From NCBI RefSeq assembly GCF_037975245.1, contig NC_092563.1, positions 11,189,001 to 11,253,000 of the forward strand: a stretch of 64,000 nucleotides of DNA, written 5' to 3'. Positions 12,216 to 26,858 of the stretch are shown one piece after another. Made by a program: the position numbers and the translations under genes. This DNA comes from Apostichopus japonicus (taxonomy: Eukaryota > Echinodermata > Holothuroidea > Aspidochirotida > Stichopodidae). The notes below the pieces were generated by a model, which saw only the letters and a list, made by a program, of their open reading frames with translations, did not search any database and was not told the origin of the DNA. The first letter of the stretch is position 1. Every line of letters begins with the position of its first letter.

Positions 12216-15200
12216 CGTTGTAAAAGGTCACTTACCATTTCGACCCTGCTGACCCCAGATGACCTTTGACCTCTACCAAAAACAATGGGCTACAGGTAAG
12301 TCGAAAGTCCCCCCTGTACACCAACTATGGAGTTGTTGCGACCTTGCCTCCTTGAGATATCGCGTTTTAAAAGGTCACTCACCATTTCGACCCTGCTGAC
12401 CACAGATGACCTTTGACTTCTACCAAAAACAATGGGCTAACGGTAAGTCGTAGGTCCCCCCTGCACACCAACTATGGAGTTGTTGCGACCTTGCCTCCTT
12501 GAGATATCACGTTCACAAATGTCACTCACCATTTCGACCCTGCTGACCACAGATGACCTTTGACCTCTACCAAAAACAATGGGCTACAGGAAAGTCGATA
12601 GTTTCTCCTGCACACCAACTATGGAGTTGTTGCGACCTTGCCTCCATGAGATATCGCGTTTACAAATGTCACTCACCATTTCGACCCTGCTGACCACAGA
12701 TGACATTTGACCTCATCCAAAAACAATGGCCTACAGGTAAGTCGTAGGTCCCCCCCGGCACACCAACTATGGAGTTGTTGCGACCTTGCCTCCTTGAGAT
12801 ATCGCGTTGTAAAAGGTCACTCACCATTTCGACCCTGCTGACCACAGATGACCTTTGACCTCTACCAAAAACAATGGGCTACCGGTAAGTCGTAGGTCCC
12901 CCCCCCCTGCACACCAAATATGGAGATGTTTCGACCTTGCCTCCATGAGATATCGCGTTTACAAATGTCACCCACCATTTCGACCCTGCTAACCACAGAT
13001 GACCTTTGACCTCTACCAAAAGCAATGGGCTACAGTTAAGTCGTAGGTCCCCCCTGCACACCAACTATGGAGTTGTTGCGACCTTGCCTCCTTGAGATAT
13101 CGCGTTTGAAAAGGTCACTCACCATTTCGACCATGGTGATCCCAGATGACCTTTGACCTCTACCAAAAACAATGGGCTACAGGTAAGTCGTAGGTCCCCC
13201 CTGCACACCAAATATGGAGTTGTTGCGACCTTGCCTCCTTGAGATATCGCGTTTACAAATGTCACTCACCATTTCGACCCTGCTGACCACAGATGACATT
13301 TGACCTCTACCAAAAACAATGGGCTACAGGTAAGTCGAAAGTCCCCCCTGCACACCAACTATGGAGTTGTTGCGACCTTGCCTCCTTGAGATATCGCGTT
13401 TACAAATGTCACTCACCATTTCGACCCTGCTGACCACAGATGACCTTTGACCTCTACCAAAAACAATGGACTACCGGTAAGTCGTAGGTCCCCCCGGCAC
13501 ACCAACTATGGAGTTGTTGCGACCTTGCCTCCTTGAGATATCGCGTTTACAAATGTCTCTCACCATTTCGACCGTGCTGACCACAGATGACATTTGACCT
13601 CTAAAAAAAAACAATGGGCTACAGTTTAGTCGAAAGTCCCCCCTGCACCCCAACTATGGAGATGTTGCGACCTTGCCTCCATGAGATATCGCGTTTACAA
13701 ATGTCACCCACAATTTCGACCCTGCTGACCACAGATGACCTTTGACCTCTACCAAAAGCAATGGGCTACAGTTAAGTCGTAGGTCCCCCCTGCACACCAA
13801 ATATGGAGTTGTTTCGACCTTGCCTCCTTGAGATATCGCGTTTACAAAGGTCTCTCACCATTTCGACCCTGCTGACCACAGATGACCTTTGACCTCTACC
13901 AAAAACAATGGGCTACCGGTAAGTCGTAGGTCCCCCTGCACACCAACTATGGAGTTGTTGCGACCTTGCCTCCATGAGATATCGCGCTTAAAAAGGTCAC
14001 TCACCATTTCGACCCTGCTGACCACAGATGACATTTGACCTCTACCAAAAACAATGGCCTACAGGTAAGTCGAAGAACCCACCTGCACACCAACTATGGA
14101 GTTGTTTCGACCTTGCCTCCTTGAGATATCGCGTTTACAAAGGTCTCTCACCATTTCGACCATGGTGACCACAGATGACCTTTGACCTCTACCAAAAACA
14201 ATGGGCTACAGGTAAGTCGTAAGTCCCCCATGCACACCAACTATGGAGTTGTTCCGAGATCCCCTCCTTGAGATATCACGTTCACAAATGTCACTCACCA
14301 TTTCGACCCTGCTGACCACAGATGACCTTTGACCTCTACCAACAACAATGGGCTACAGTTAAGTCGAAAGTCCCCCCTGCACTCCAACTATGGAGTTGTT
14401 GCGACCTTGCCTCCTTGAGATATCGCGTTTACAAAGGTCTCTCACCATTTCGACCCTGCTGACCACAGATGACCTTTGACTTTTACCAAACACAATGGGC
14501 TAACGGTAAGTCGTAGGTCCCCCCTGCACACCAACTATGGAGTTGTTGCGACCTTGCCTCCATGAGATATCGCGTTTACAAATGTCACTCACCATTTCGA
14601 CCCTGCTGACCACAGATGACCTTTGACCTCTACCAAAAACAATGGGCTACAGGTAAGTCGTAGGTCCCCCCGGCACACCAACTATGGAGTTGGTGCGACC
14701 TTGCCTCCTTGAGATATCGCGTTTACAAATGTCACTCACCATTTCGACCCTGCTGACCACAGATGACCTTTGACCTCTACCAAAAACAATGGGCTACCGG
14801 TAAGTCGTAGGTCCCCCCGGCACACCAACTATGGAGTTGTTGCGACCTTGCCTCCTTGAGATATCGCGTTTACAAATGTCACTCACCATTTCGACCCTGC
14901 TGACCACAGATGACCTTTGACCTCTACCAAAAACAATGGGCTACCGGTAAGTCGTAGGTCCCCCCGGCACACCAACTATGGAGTTGTTGCGACCTTGCCT
15001 CCTTGAGATATCGCGTTGTAAAAGGTCACTTACCATTTCGACCCTGCTGACCCCAGATGACCTTTGACCTCTACCAAAAACAATGGGCTACAGGTAAGTC
15101 GAAAGTCCCCCCTGTACACCAACTATGGAGTTGTTGCGACCTTGCCTCCTTGAGATATCGCGTTTTAAAAGGTCACTCACCATTTCGACCCTGCTGACCA

Positions 15201-16338
15201 CAGATGACCTTTGACTTCTACCAAAAACAATGGGCTAACGGTAAGTCGTAGGTCCCCCTGCACACCAACTATGGAGTTGTTCCGAGATCGCCTCCTTGAG
15301 ATATCACGTTCACAAATGTCACTCACCATTTCAACCATGGTGACCCCAGATGACCTTTGACCTCTACCAAAAACAATGGGCTACAGGTAATTCGAAAGTT
15401 CCCCCTGTACACCGACTATGGAGTTGTTGCGACCTTGCCTCCTTGAGATATCGCGTTTTAAAAGGTCACTCACCATTTCGACCCTGCTGACCACAGATGA
15501 CCTTTGACTTCTACCAAAAACAATGGGCTAACGGTAAGTCGTAGGTCCCCCCTGCACACCAACTATGGAGTTGTTCCGAGATCGCCTCCTTGAGATATCA
15601 CGTTCACAAATGTCACTCACCATTTCGACCCTGCTGACCACAGATGACCTTTGACCTCTACCAAAAACAATGGGCTACAGGTAAGTCGAAAGTTTCCCCT
15701 GCACACCAACTATGGAGTTGTTGCGACCTTGCCTCCATGAGATATCGCGTTTACAAATGTCAATCACCATTTCGACCCTGCTGACCACAGATGACATTTG
15801 ACCTCTACCAAAAACAATGGGCTACAGGTAAGTCGTAGGTCCCCCCCGGCACACCAACTATGGAGTTGTTGCGACCTTGCCTCCTTGAGATATCGCGTTG
15901 TAAAAGGTCACTCACCATTTCGACCCTGCTGACCACAGATGACCTTTGACCTCTACCAAAAACAATGGGCTACCGGTAAGTCGTAGGTCCCCGACCTGCA
16001 CACCAAATATGGAGATGTTGCGACCTTGCCTCCATGAGATATCGCGTTTACAAATGTCACTCACCATTTCGACCCTGCTGACCACAGATGACCTTTGACC
16101 TCTACCAAAAACAATGGGCTACAGGTAAGTCGTAGGTCCCCCCTGCACACCAACTATGGAGTTGTGACGACCTTGCCTCCATCTGATATCGCGTTTAAAA
16201 AGGTCACTCCCCATTTCGGTCATGGTGACCCCAGATGACCTTTGACCTCTACCAGAAACAATGGGCTACAGGTAAGTCGAAAGTCCCCCCTGTACACCAA
16301 CTATGGAGTTGTTGCGACCTTGCCTCCTTGAGATATCG
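12216..16338. repeat. 28-monomer higher-order repeat, copy 2
   Basis: Nearly identical to 8091-12215. It lacks two monomers (the GGTCCCCGACCTGC type and its neighbour) present at about 8737-9050 in copy 1 and 16985-17297 in copy 3. It contains two others (about 13190-13490) that copy 1 lacks. The equal length of copies 1 and 2 therefore hides one loss and one gain of two monomers. Confidence 0.85.
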
Positions 16339-18750
16339 CGTTGTAAAAGGTCACTTACCATTTCGACCCTGCTGACCCCAGATGACCTTTGACCTCTACC
16401 AAAAACAATGGGCTACAGGTAAGTCGAAAGTCCCCCCTGTACACCAACTATGGAGTTGTTGCGACCTTGCCTCCTTGAGATATCGCGTTTTAAAAGGTCA
16501 CTCACCATTTCGACCCTGCTGACCACAGATGACCTTTGACTTCTACCAAAAACAATGGGCTAACGGTAAGTCGTAGGTCCCCCCTGCACACCAACTATGG
16601 AGTTGTTGCGACCTTGCCTCCTTGAGATATCACGTTCACAAATGTCACTCACCATTTCGACCCTGCTGACCACAGATGACCTTTGACCTCTACCAAAAAC
16701 AATGGGCTACAGGTAAGTCGATAGTTTCTCCTGCACACCAACTATGGAGTTGTTGCGACCTTGCCTCCATGAGATATCGCGTTTACAAATGTCACTCACC
16801 ATTTCGACCCTGCTGACCACAGATGACATTTGACCTCATCCAAAAACAATGGCCTACAGGTAAGTCGTAGGTCCCCCCCGGCACACCAACTATGGAGTTG
16901 TTGCGACCTTGCCTCCTTGAGATATCGCGTTGTAAAAGGTCACTCACCATTTCGACCCTGCTGACCACAGATGACCTTTGACCTCTACCAAAAACAATGG
17001 GCTACCGGTAAGTCGTAGGTCCCCGACCTGCACACCAAATATGGAGATGTTGCGACCTTGCCTCCATGAGATATCGCGTTTACAAATGTCACCCACCATT
17101 TCGACCCTGCTAACCACAGATGACCTTTGACCTCTATTAAAAGCAATGGGCTACAGTTAAGTCGTAGGTCCCCCCTGCACACCAACTATGGAGTTGTTGC
17201 GACCTTGCCTCCTTGAGATATCGCGTTTGAAAAGGTCACTCACCATTTCGACCATGGTGATCCCAGATGACCTTTGACCTCTACCAAAAACAATGGGCTA
17301 CCGGTAAGTCGTAGGTCCCCCCCCCCCTGCACACCAAATATGGAGATGTTGCGACCTTGCCTCCATGAGATATCGCGTTTACAAATGTCACCCACCATTT
17401 CGACCCTGCTCACCACAGATGACCTTTGACCTCTACCAAAAGCAATGGGCTACAGTTAAGTCGTAGGTCCCCCCTGCACACCAACTATGGAGTTGTTGCG
17501 ACCTTGCCTCCTTGAGATATCGCGTTTGAAAAGGTCACTCACCATTTCGACCATGGTGATCCCAGATGACCTTTGACCTCTACCAAAAACAATGGGCTAC
17601 AGGTAAGTCGTAGGTCCCCCCTGCACACCAAATATGGAGTTGTTGCGACCTTGCCTCCTTGAGATATCGCGTTTACAAATGTCACTCACCATTTCGACCC
17701 TGCTGACCACAGATGACATTTGACCTCTACCAAAAACAATGGGCTACAGGTAAGTCGAAAGTCCCCCCTGCACACCAACTATGGAGTTGTTGCGACCTTG
17801 CCTCCATGAGATATCGCGTTTACAAATGTCACTCACCATTTCGACCCTGCTGACCACAGATGACCTTTGACCTCTACCAAAAACAATGGACTACCGGTAA
17901 GTCGTAGGTCCCCCCGGCACACCAACTATGGAGTTGTTGCGACCTTGCCTCCTTGAGATATCGCGTTTACAAATGTCTCTCACCATTTCGACCGTGCTGA
18001 CCACAGATGACATTTGACCTCTAAAAAAAAAACAATGGGCTACAGTTTAGTCGAAAGTCCCCCCTGCACACCAACTATGGAGATGTTGCGACCTTGCCTC
18101 CATGAGATATCGCGTTTACAAATGTCACCCACAATTTCGACCCTGCTGACCACAGATGACCTTTGACCTCTACCAAAAGCAATGGGCTACAGTTAAGTCG
18201 TAGGTCCCCCCTGCACACCAAATATGGAGTTGTTTCGACCTTGCCTCCTTGAGATATCGCGTTTACAAAGGTCTCTCACCATTTCGACCCTGCTGACCAC
18301 AGATGACCTTTGACCTCTACCAAAAACAATGGGCTACCGGTAAGTCGTAGGTCCCCCTGCACACCAACTATGGAGTTGTTGCGACCTTGCCTCCATGAGA
18401 TATCGCGCTTAAAAAGGTCACTCACCATTTCGACCCTGCTGACCACAGATGACATTTGACCTCTACCAAAAACAATGGCCTACAGGTAAGTCGAAGAACC
18501 CACCTGCACACCAACTATGGAGTTGTTTCGACCTTGCCTCCTTGAGATATCGCGTTTACAAAGGTCTCTCACCATTTCGACCATGGTGACCACAGATGAC
18601 CTTTGACCTCTACCAAAAACAATGGGCTACAGGTAAGTCGTAAGTCCCCCATGCACACCAACTATGGAGTTGTTCCGAGATCCCCTCCTTGAGATATTAC
18701 GTTCACAAATGTCACTCACCATTTCGACCCTGCTGACCACAGATGACCTT
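16339..18750. repeat. 28/30-monomer higher-order repeat, copy 3 (partial)
   Basis: Matches copies 1 and 2 but holds both of the two-monomer blocks that each of them lacks. The offset to copy 2 therefore rises from 4,123 to about 4,421 bp within this copy. Correspondence ends near 18.75 kb, where a different monomer order begins. Confidence 0.8.
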
Positions 18751-20017
18751 TGACCTCTACCAAAAACAATGGGCTACAGGTAAGTCGTAGGTCCCCCCTG
18801 CACACCAACTATGGAGTTGTTGCGACCTTGCCTCCTTGAGATATCGCGTTTTAAAAGGTCACTCACCATTTCGACCCTGCTGACCACAGATGACCTTTGA
18901 CTTCTACCAAAAACAATGGGCTAACGGTAAGTAGTAGGTCCCCCCGGCACACCAACTATGGAGTTGTGACGACCTTGGCTCCATCTGATATCGCGTTTAA
19001 AAATGTCACTCCCCATTTAGACCCTGCTGACCCCAGATGACCTTTGACCTCATCCAAAAACAATGGCCTACAGGTAAGTCGTAGGACCCACCTGCACACC
19101 AACTATGGAGTTGTTCCGAGATCGCCTCCTTGAGTTATCACGTTCACAAATGTCACTCACCATTTCGACCCTGCTGACTACAGATGACCTTTGACCTCTA
19201 CCAAAAACAATGGGCTACCGGTAAGTCGTAGGTCCCCCTGCACACCAACTATGGAGTTGTTGCGACCTTGCTTCCATGAGATATCGCGCTTAAAAAGGTC
19301 ACTCCCCATTTCGACCATGGTGACCCCAGATGACCTTTGACCTCTACCAAAAACAATGGGCTACAGGGAAGTCGAAAGTCCCCCCTGCACACCAACTATG
19401 GAGTTGTTGCGATCTTGCCTCCTTGAGATATCGCGTTTACAAAGGTCTCTCACCATTTCGACCATGGTGACCACAGATGACCTTTGACCTCTACCAAAAA
19501 CAATGGGCTACAGGTAAGTCGTAAGTCCCCCCTGCACACCAACTATGGAGTTGTTCCGAGATACTCTCCTTGAGATATCACGTTCACAAATGTCACTCAC
19601 CATTTCGACTCTGCTGACCACAGATGACCTTTGACCTCTACCAAAAACAATGGGCTACAGGTAAGTCGTAGGTCCCCCCGGCACACCAACTATGGAGTTG
19701 TTGCGACCTTGCCTCCTTGAGATATCGCGTTTTAAAAGGTCACTCACCATTTCGACCATGGTGAACCCAGATGACCTTTGACCTCTACCAAAAACAATGG
19801 GCTACAAGTAAGTCGTAGGTCCCCCCTGCACACCAATTATGGAGTTGTTGCGACCTTGCTTCCATGAGATATCGCGCTTAACAAGGTCACTCCCCATTTC
19901 GACCCTGCTGACCACAGATGACCTTTGACCTCTACCAAAAACAATGGGCTACCGGTAAGTCGTAGGTCCCCCCTGCACACCAAATATGGAGTTGTTGCGA
20001 CCTTGCCTCCATGAGAT
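17960..20017. repeat. 14-monomer tandem duplication, copy 1 (2,058 bp)
   Basis: The A-run monomer at 18021 recurs at 20079, GAAGAACCCACC at 18493 recurs at 20551, and a GTAGTAGGTCC monomer near 18930 recurs near 20988. All are offset by 2,058 bp, which is exactly 14 x 147. Confidence 0.8.
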
Positions 20018-21950
20018 ATCGCGTTTACAAATGTCTCTCACCATTTCGACCGTGCTGACCACAGATGACATTTGACCTCTAAAAAAAAAACAATGGGCTA
20101 CAGTTTAGTCGAAAGTCCCCCCTGCACACCAACTATGGAGATGTTGCGACCTTGCCTCCATGAGATATCGCGTTTACAAATGTCACCCACAATTTCGACC
20201 CTGCTGACCACAGATGACCTTTGACCTCTACCAAAAGCAATGGGCTACAGTTAAGTCGTAGGTCCCCCCTGCACACCAAATATGGAGTTGTTTCGACCTT
20301 GCCTCCTTGAGATATCGCGTTTACAAAGGTCTCTTACCATTTCGACCCTGCTGACCACAGATGACCTTTGACCTCTACCAAAAACAATGGGCTACCGGTA
20401 AGTCGTAGGTCCCCCTGCACACCAACTATGGAGTTGTTGCGACCTTGCCTCCATGAGATATCGCGCTTAAAACGGTCACTCACCATTTCGACCCTGCTGA
20501 CCACAGATGACATTTGACCTCTACCAAAAACAATGGCCTACAGGTAAGTCGAAGAACCCACCTGCACACCAACTATGGAGTTGTTTCGACCTTGCCTCCT
20601 TGAGATATCGCGTTTACAAAGGTCTCTCACCATTTCGACCATGGTGACCACAGATGACCTTTGACCTCTACCAAAAACAATGGGCTACAGGTAAGTCGTA
20701 AGTCCCCCATGCACACCAACTATGGAGTTGTTCCGAGATCCCCTCCTTGAGATATTACGTTCACAAATGTCACTCACCATTTCGACCCTGCTGACCACAG
20801 ATGACCTTTGACCTCTACCAAAAACAATGGGCTACAGGTAAGTCGTAGGTCCCCCCGGCACACCAACTATGGAGTTGTTGCGACCTTGCCTCCTTGAGAT
20901 ATCGCGTTTTAAAAGGTCACTCACCATTTCGACCCTGCTGACCACAGATGACCTTTGACTTCTACCAAAAACAATGGGCTAACGGTAAGTAGTAGGTCCC
21001 CCCGGCACACCAACTATGGAGTTGTGACGACCTTGCCTCCATCTGATATCGCGTTTAAAAATGTCACTCCCCATTTAGACCCTGCTGACCCCAGATGACC
21101 TTTGACCTCATCCAAAAACAATGGCCTACAGGTAAGTCGTAGGACCCACCTGCACACCAACTATGGAGTTGTTCCGAGATCGCCTCCTTGAGTTATCACG
21201 TTCACAAATGTCACTCACCATTTCGACCCTGCTGACTACAGATGACCTTTGACCTCTACCAAAAACAATGGGCTACCGGTAAGTCGTAGGTCCCCCTGCA
21301 CACCAACTATGGAGTTGTTGCGACCTTGCTTCCATGAGATATCGCGCTTAAAAAGGTCACTCCCCATTTCGACCATGGTGACCCCAGATGACCTTTGACC
21401 TCTACCAAAAACAATGGGCTACAGGGAAGTCGAAAGTCCCCCCTGCACACCAACTATGGAGTTGTTGCGATCTTGCCTCCTTGAGATATCGCGTTTACAA
21501 AGGTCTCTCACCATTTCGACCCTGCTGACCACAGATGACCTTTGACCTCTACCAAAAACAATGGGCTACAGGTAAGTCGTAGGTCCCCCCGGCACACCAA
21601 CTATGGAGTTGTTGCGACCTTGCCTCCTTGAGATATCGCGTTTTAAAAGGTCACTCACCATTTCGACCATGGTGACCCCAGATGACCTTTGACCTCTACC
21701 AAAAACAATGGGCTACAAGTAAGTCGTAGGTCCCCCCTGCACACCAACTATGGAGTTGTTGCGACCTTGCTTCCATGAGATATCGCGCTTAACAAGGTCA
21801 CTCCCCATTTCGACCCTGCTGACCACAGATGACCTTTGACCTCTACCAAAAACAATGGGCTACCGGTAAGTCGTAGGTCCCCCCTGCACACCAAATATGG
21901 AGTTGTTGCGACCTTGCCTCCATGAGATATCGCGTTTACAAATGTCACTC
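20018..21950. repeat. 14-monomer tandem duplication, copy 2 (one monomer lost)
   Basis: Matches 17960-20017 until about 21.5 kb. The offset then falls from 2,058 to about 1,911 bp, one monomer fewer, because the copy of the monomer near 19450-19600 is missing. From 21950 to 23770 the monomers are mixed types with no clear long-range register. Confidence 0.7.
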
Positions 21951-23770
21951 ACCATTTCGACCCTGCTGACCACAGATGACCTTTGACCTCTACCAAAAAC
22001 AATGGGCTACAGGTAAGTCGTAGGTCCCCCCGGCACACCAACTATGGAGTTGGTGCGACCTTGCCTCCATGAGATATCGCGTTTACAAATGTCACTCACC
22101 ATTTCGACCCTGCTGACCACAGATGACCTTTGACCTCTAACAAAAACAATGGGCTACAGGTAAGTCGGAAGTCCCCCCTGCACACCAACTATGGAGTTGT
22201 TGCGACCTTGCCTCCTTGAGATATCGCGTTTTAGAAGGTCACTCACCATTTCGACCATGGTGACCCCAGATGACCTTTGACCTCTACCAAAAACAATGGG
22301 CTACAAGTAAGTCGAAAGTCCCCCTGCACTCCAACTATGGAGTTGTTGCGACCTTGCCTCCTTGAGATATCGCGTTTACAAATGTCACTCACCATTTCGA
22401 CCCTGCTGACCACAGATGACCTTTGACCTCTACCAAAAACAATGGGCTACAGGTAAGTCGAAAGTCCCCCCTGCACACCAACTATGGAGATGTTGCGACC
22501 TTGCCTCCATGAGATATCGCGTTTACAAATGTCACCCACAATTTCGACCCTGCTGACCACAGATGACCTTTGACCTCTACCAAAAGCAATGGGCTACAGT
22601 TAAGTCGTAGATCCCCCCTGCACACCAACTATGGAGTTGTTGCGACCTTGCCTTCTTGAGATATCGCGTTTTAAAAGGTCACTCACCATTTCGACCATGG
22701 TGACCCCAGATGACCTTTGACCTCTACCAAAAACAATGGGCTACAGGTAAGTCGTAGGTCCCCCCTGCACACCAAATATGGAGTTGTTTCGACCTTGCCT
22801 CCTTGAGATATCGCGTTTACAAAGGTCTCTCACCATTTCGACCCTGCTGACCACAGATGACCTTTGACCTCTACCAAAAACAATGGGCTACAGGTAAGTC
22901 GAAATTCCCCCCTGCACACCAAATATGGAGATGTTGCGACCTTGCCTCCATGAGATATCGCGTTTACAAATGTCACCCACAATTTCGACCCTGCTGACCA
23001 CAGATGACCTTTGACCTCTACCAAAAGCAATGGGCTACAGTTAAGTCGTAGATCCCCCTGCACACCAACTATGGAGTTGTTGCGACCTTGCCTTCTTGAG
23101 ATATCGCGTTTTAAAAGGTCACTCACTATTTCGACCCTGCTGACCACAGATGACCTTTGACCTCTACCAAAAACAATGGGCTACAGGTAAGTCGTAGGTC
23201 CCCTCTGCACATCAAATATGGAATTGTTGCGACCTTGCATCTATGAGATATCGCGTTTACAAATGTCACTCACCATTTCGAAAATGCTGACCACACATGA
23301 CCTTTGACCTCTACCAAAAACAATGGGCTACAGGTAAGTCGAAAGTCCCCCCTGCACACCAACTATGGAGTTGTTGCGATCTTGCCTCCTTGAGATATCG
23401 CGTTTTAAAAGGTCACTCACCATTTCGACCCTGCTGACCACAGATGACCTTTGACTTCTACCAAAAACAATGGGCTAACGGTAAGTAGTAGGTCCCCCCG
23501 ACACACCAACTATGGAGATGTGACGACCTTGCCTCCATCTGATATCGCGTTTAAAAAGGTCACTCCCCATTTCGACCATGGTGACCCCAGATGACCTTTG
23601 ACATCTACCAAAAACAATGGCCTACAGGTAAGTCGTAGGACCCACCTGCACACCAACTATGGAGTTGTTCCGAGCTCGACTCCTTGAGATATCACGTTTA
23701 CAAATGTCACTCACCATTTCGACCCTGCTGACTACAGATGACCTTTGACCTCTACCAAAAACAATGGGCT
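21951..23770. repeat. Mixed satellite monomers without clear higher-order register
   Basis: About 12 monomers of the same 147-bp family, including two similar ones with CACAATTTCGACC near 22527 and 22979. The same 14-monomer types seen downstream begin to appear near 23.4 kb (GTAGTAGGTCCCCCCGACAC). Confidence 0.75.
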
Positions 23771-24800
23771 ACCGGTAAGTCGTAGGTGCCCCTGCACACC
23801 AACTATGGAGTTGTTGCGACCTTGCTTCCATGAGATATCGCGCTTAAAAAGGTCACTCCCCATTTCGAAAATGGTGAACCCAGATGACCTTTGACTTCTA
23901 CCAAAAGCAATGGGCTACAGGTAAGTCGTAAGGCCCCCATGCACACCAACTATGGAGTTGTGCCGAGCTCGACTCCTTGAGATATCACGTTTACAAATGT
24001 CACTCACCATTTCGACCCTGCTGACCACAGATGACCTTTGACCTCTACAAAAAACAATGGGCTACAGGTAAGTCTTAGGTCCCCTCTGCAAACCAAATAT
24101 GGAATTGTTGCGACCTTGCATCCATGAGATATCCCGTTTACAAATGTCACTCACCATTTCGACCCTGCTGACCACAGATGACCTTTGACCTCTATCAAAA
24201 ACAATGGGCTACAGGTAAGTGGTAGGTCCCCCTCTGCACACCAAATATGGAATTGTTGCGACCTTGCATCCATCAGATATCGCGTTTACAAATGTCACTC
24301 ACCATTTCGAAAATGCTGACCACAGATGACCTTTGACCTCTACCAAAAACAATGGGCTACCGGTAAGTCGAAAGTTCCCCTCTGCACACCAACTAAGGAG
24401 TTGTTGCAACCTTGCCTCCTTGAGATATCGCGTTTCCAAAGGTCTCTCACCATTTCGACCATGGTGACCCCAGATGACCTTTGACCTCTACCAAAAACAA
24501 TGGGCTACCGGTAAGTCGTAGGTCCCCCCTGCACACCAAATATGGAGTTGTTGCGACCTTGCCTCCATGAGATATCGCGTTTACAAATGTCACTCACCAT
24601 TTCGACCCTGCTGACCACAGATGACCTTTGACCTCTACCAAAAACTATGGGTTACAGGTAAGTCGAATGTCCCCCCTGCACACCAAATATGGAGTTGTTG
24701 CGACCTTGCCTCCATGAGATATCGCGTTTACAAATGTCACTCACCATTTCGACCCTGCTGACCACAGATGACCTTTGACCTCTACCAAAAACAATGGGCT
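23771..24800. repeat. 7-monomer tandem duplication, copy 1 (1,030 bp)
   Basis: Starts at CCGGTAAGTCGTAGGTGCCC. The full run of seven monomers is repeated immediately downstream from 24801 with only isolated changes, for example CTCTATCAAAAAC against CTCTAGCAAAAAC. Private markers include CGTAAGGCCCCCATGC and GTGCCGAGCTCGACTCC. Confidence 0.85.
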
Positions 24801-26858
24801 ACCGGTAAGTCGTAGGTGCCCCTGCACACCAACTATGGAGTTGTTGCGACCTTGCTTCCATGAGATATCGCGCTTAAAAAGGTCACTCCCCATTTCGAAA
24901 ATGGTGAACCCAGATGACCTTTGACTTCTACCAAAAGCAATGGGCTACAGGTAAGTCGTAAGGCCCCCATGCACACCAACTATGGAGTTGTGCCGAGCTC
25001 GACTCCTTGAGATATCACGTTTACAAATGTCACTCACCATTTCGACCCTGCTGACCACAGATGACCTTTGACCTCTACAAAAAACAATGGGCTACAGGTA
25101 AGTCTTAGGTCCCCTCTGCAAACCAAATATGGAATTGTTGCGACCTTGCATCCATGAGATATCCCGTTTACAAATGTCACTCACCATTTCGACCCTGCTG
25201 ACCACAGATGACCTTTGACCTCTAGCAAAAACAATGGGCTACAGGTAAGTGGTAGGTCCCCCTCTGCACACCAAATATGGAATTGTTGCGACCTTGCATC
25301 CATCAGATATCGCGTTTACAAATGTCACTCACCATTTCGAAAATGCTGACCACAGATGACCTTTGACCTCTACCAAAAACAATGGGCTACCGGTAAGTCG
25401 AAAGTTCCCCTCTGCACACCAACTAAGGAGTTGTTGCAACCTTGCCTCCTTGAGATATCGCGTTTCCAAAGGTCTCTCACCATTTCGACCATGGTGACCC
25501 CAGATGACCTTTGACCTCTACCAAAAACAATGGGCTACCGGTAAGTCGTAGGTCCCCCCTGCACACCAAATATGGAGTTGTTGCGACCTTGCCTCCATGA
25601 GATATCGCGTTTACAAATGTCACTCACCATTTCGACCCTGCTGACCACAGATGACCTTTGACCTCTACCAAAAACTATGGGTTACAGGTAAGTCGAATGT
25701 CCCCCCTGCACACCAAATATGGAGTTGTTGCGACCTTGCCTCCATGAGATATCGCGTTTACAAATGTCACTCACCATTTCGACCCTGCTGACCACAGATG
25801 ACCTTTGACCTCTACCAAAAACAATGGGCTACAGGTAAGTCGGAAGTCCCCCCTGCACACCAACTATGGATTTGTTGCGACCTTGCCTCCTTCAGATATC
25901 GCGTTTTAGAAGGTCACTCACCATTTCGACCATGGTGACCCCAGATGACCTTTGACCTCTACCAAAAACAATGGGCTACAAGTAAGTCGAAAGTCCCCCC
26001 TGCACACCAACTATGGAGTTGTTGCGACCTTGCCTCCATGAGATATCGCGTTTACAAATGTCACTCACCATTTCGACCCTGCTGACAACAGATGACCTTT
26101 GACCTCTACCAAAAACAATGGGCTACCGGTAAGTCGAAAGTTCCCCCTGCACACCAACTAAGGAGTTGTTGCGACCTTGCCTCCTTGAGATATCGCGTTT
26201 CCAAATGTCTCTCACCATTTCGACCATGGTGACCCCAGATGACCTTTGACCTCTACCAAAAACAATGGGCTATCGGTAAGTCGTAGGTCCCCCTGCACAC
26301 CAAATATGGAGTTGTTGCGACCTTGCCTCCATGAGATATCGCGTTTACAAATGTCACTCACCATTTCGACCATGGTGACCCCAGATGACCTTTGACCTCT
26401 ACCAAAAACAATGGGCTACAGGTAAGTCGAAAGTCCCCCCTGCACACCAACTATGGAGTTGTTGCGATCTTGCCTCCTTGAGATATCGCGTTTTAAAAGG
26501 TCACTCACCATTTCGACCCTGCTGACCACAGATGACCTTTGACTTCTACCAAAAACAATGGGCTAACGGTAAGTAGTAGGTCCCCCCGACACACCAACTA
26601 TGGAGTTGTGACGACCTTGCCTCCATCTGATATCGCGTTTAAAAAGGTCACTCCCCATTTCGACCATGGTGACCCCAGATGACCTTTGACATCTACCAAA
26701 AACAATGGCCTACAGGTAAGTCGTAGGACCCACCTGCACACCAACTATGGAGTTGTTCCGAGCTCGACTCCTTGAGATATCACGTTTACAAATGTCACTC
26801 ACCATTTCGACCCTGCTGACTACAGATGACCTTTGACCTCTACCAAAAACAATGGGCT
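24801..26858. repeat. 14-monomer higher-order repeat, copy 1 (2,058 bp)
   Basis: The first half (24801-25830) is the second copy of the 7-monomer duplication. The whole 2,058-bp block recurs from 26859 and again from 28917. The period is exactly 14 x 147 bp. Confidence 0.85.
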
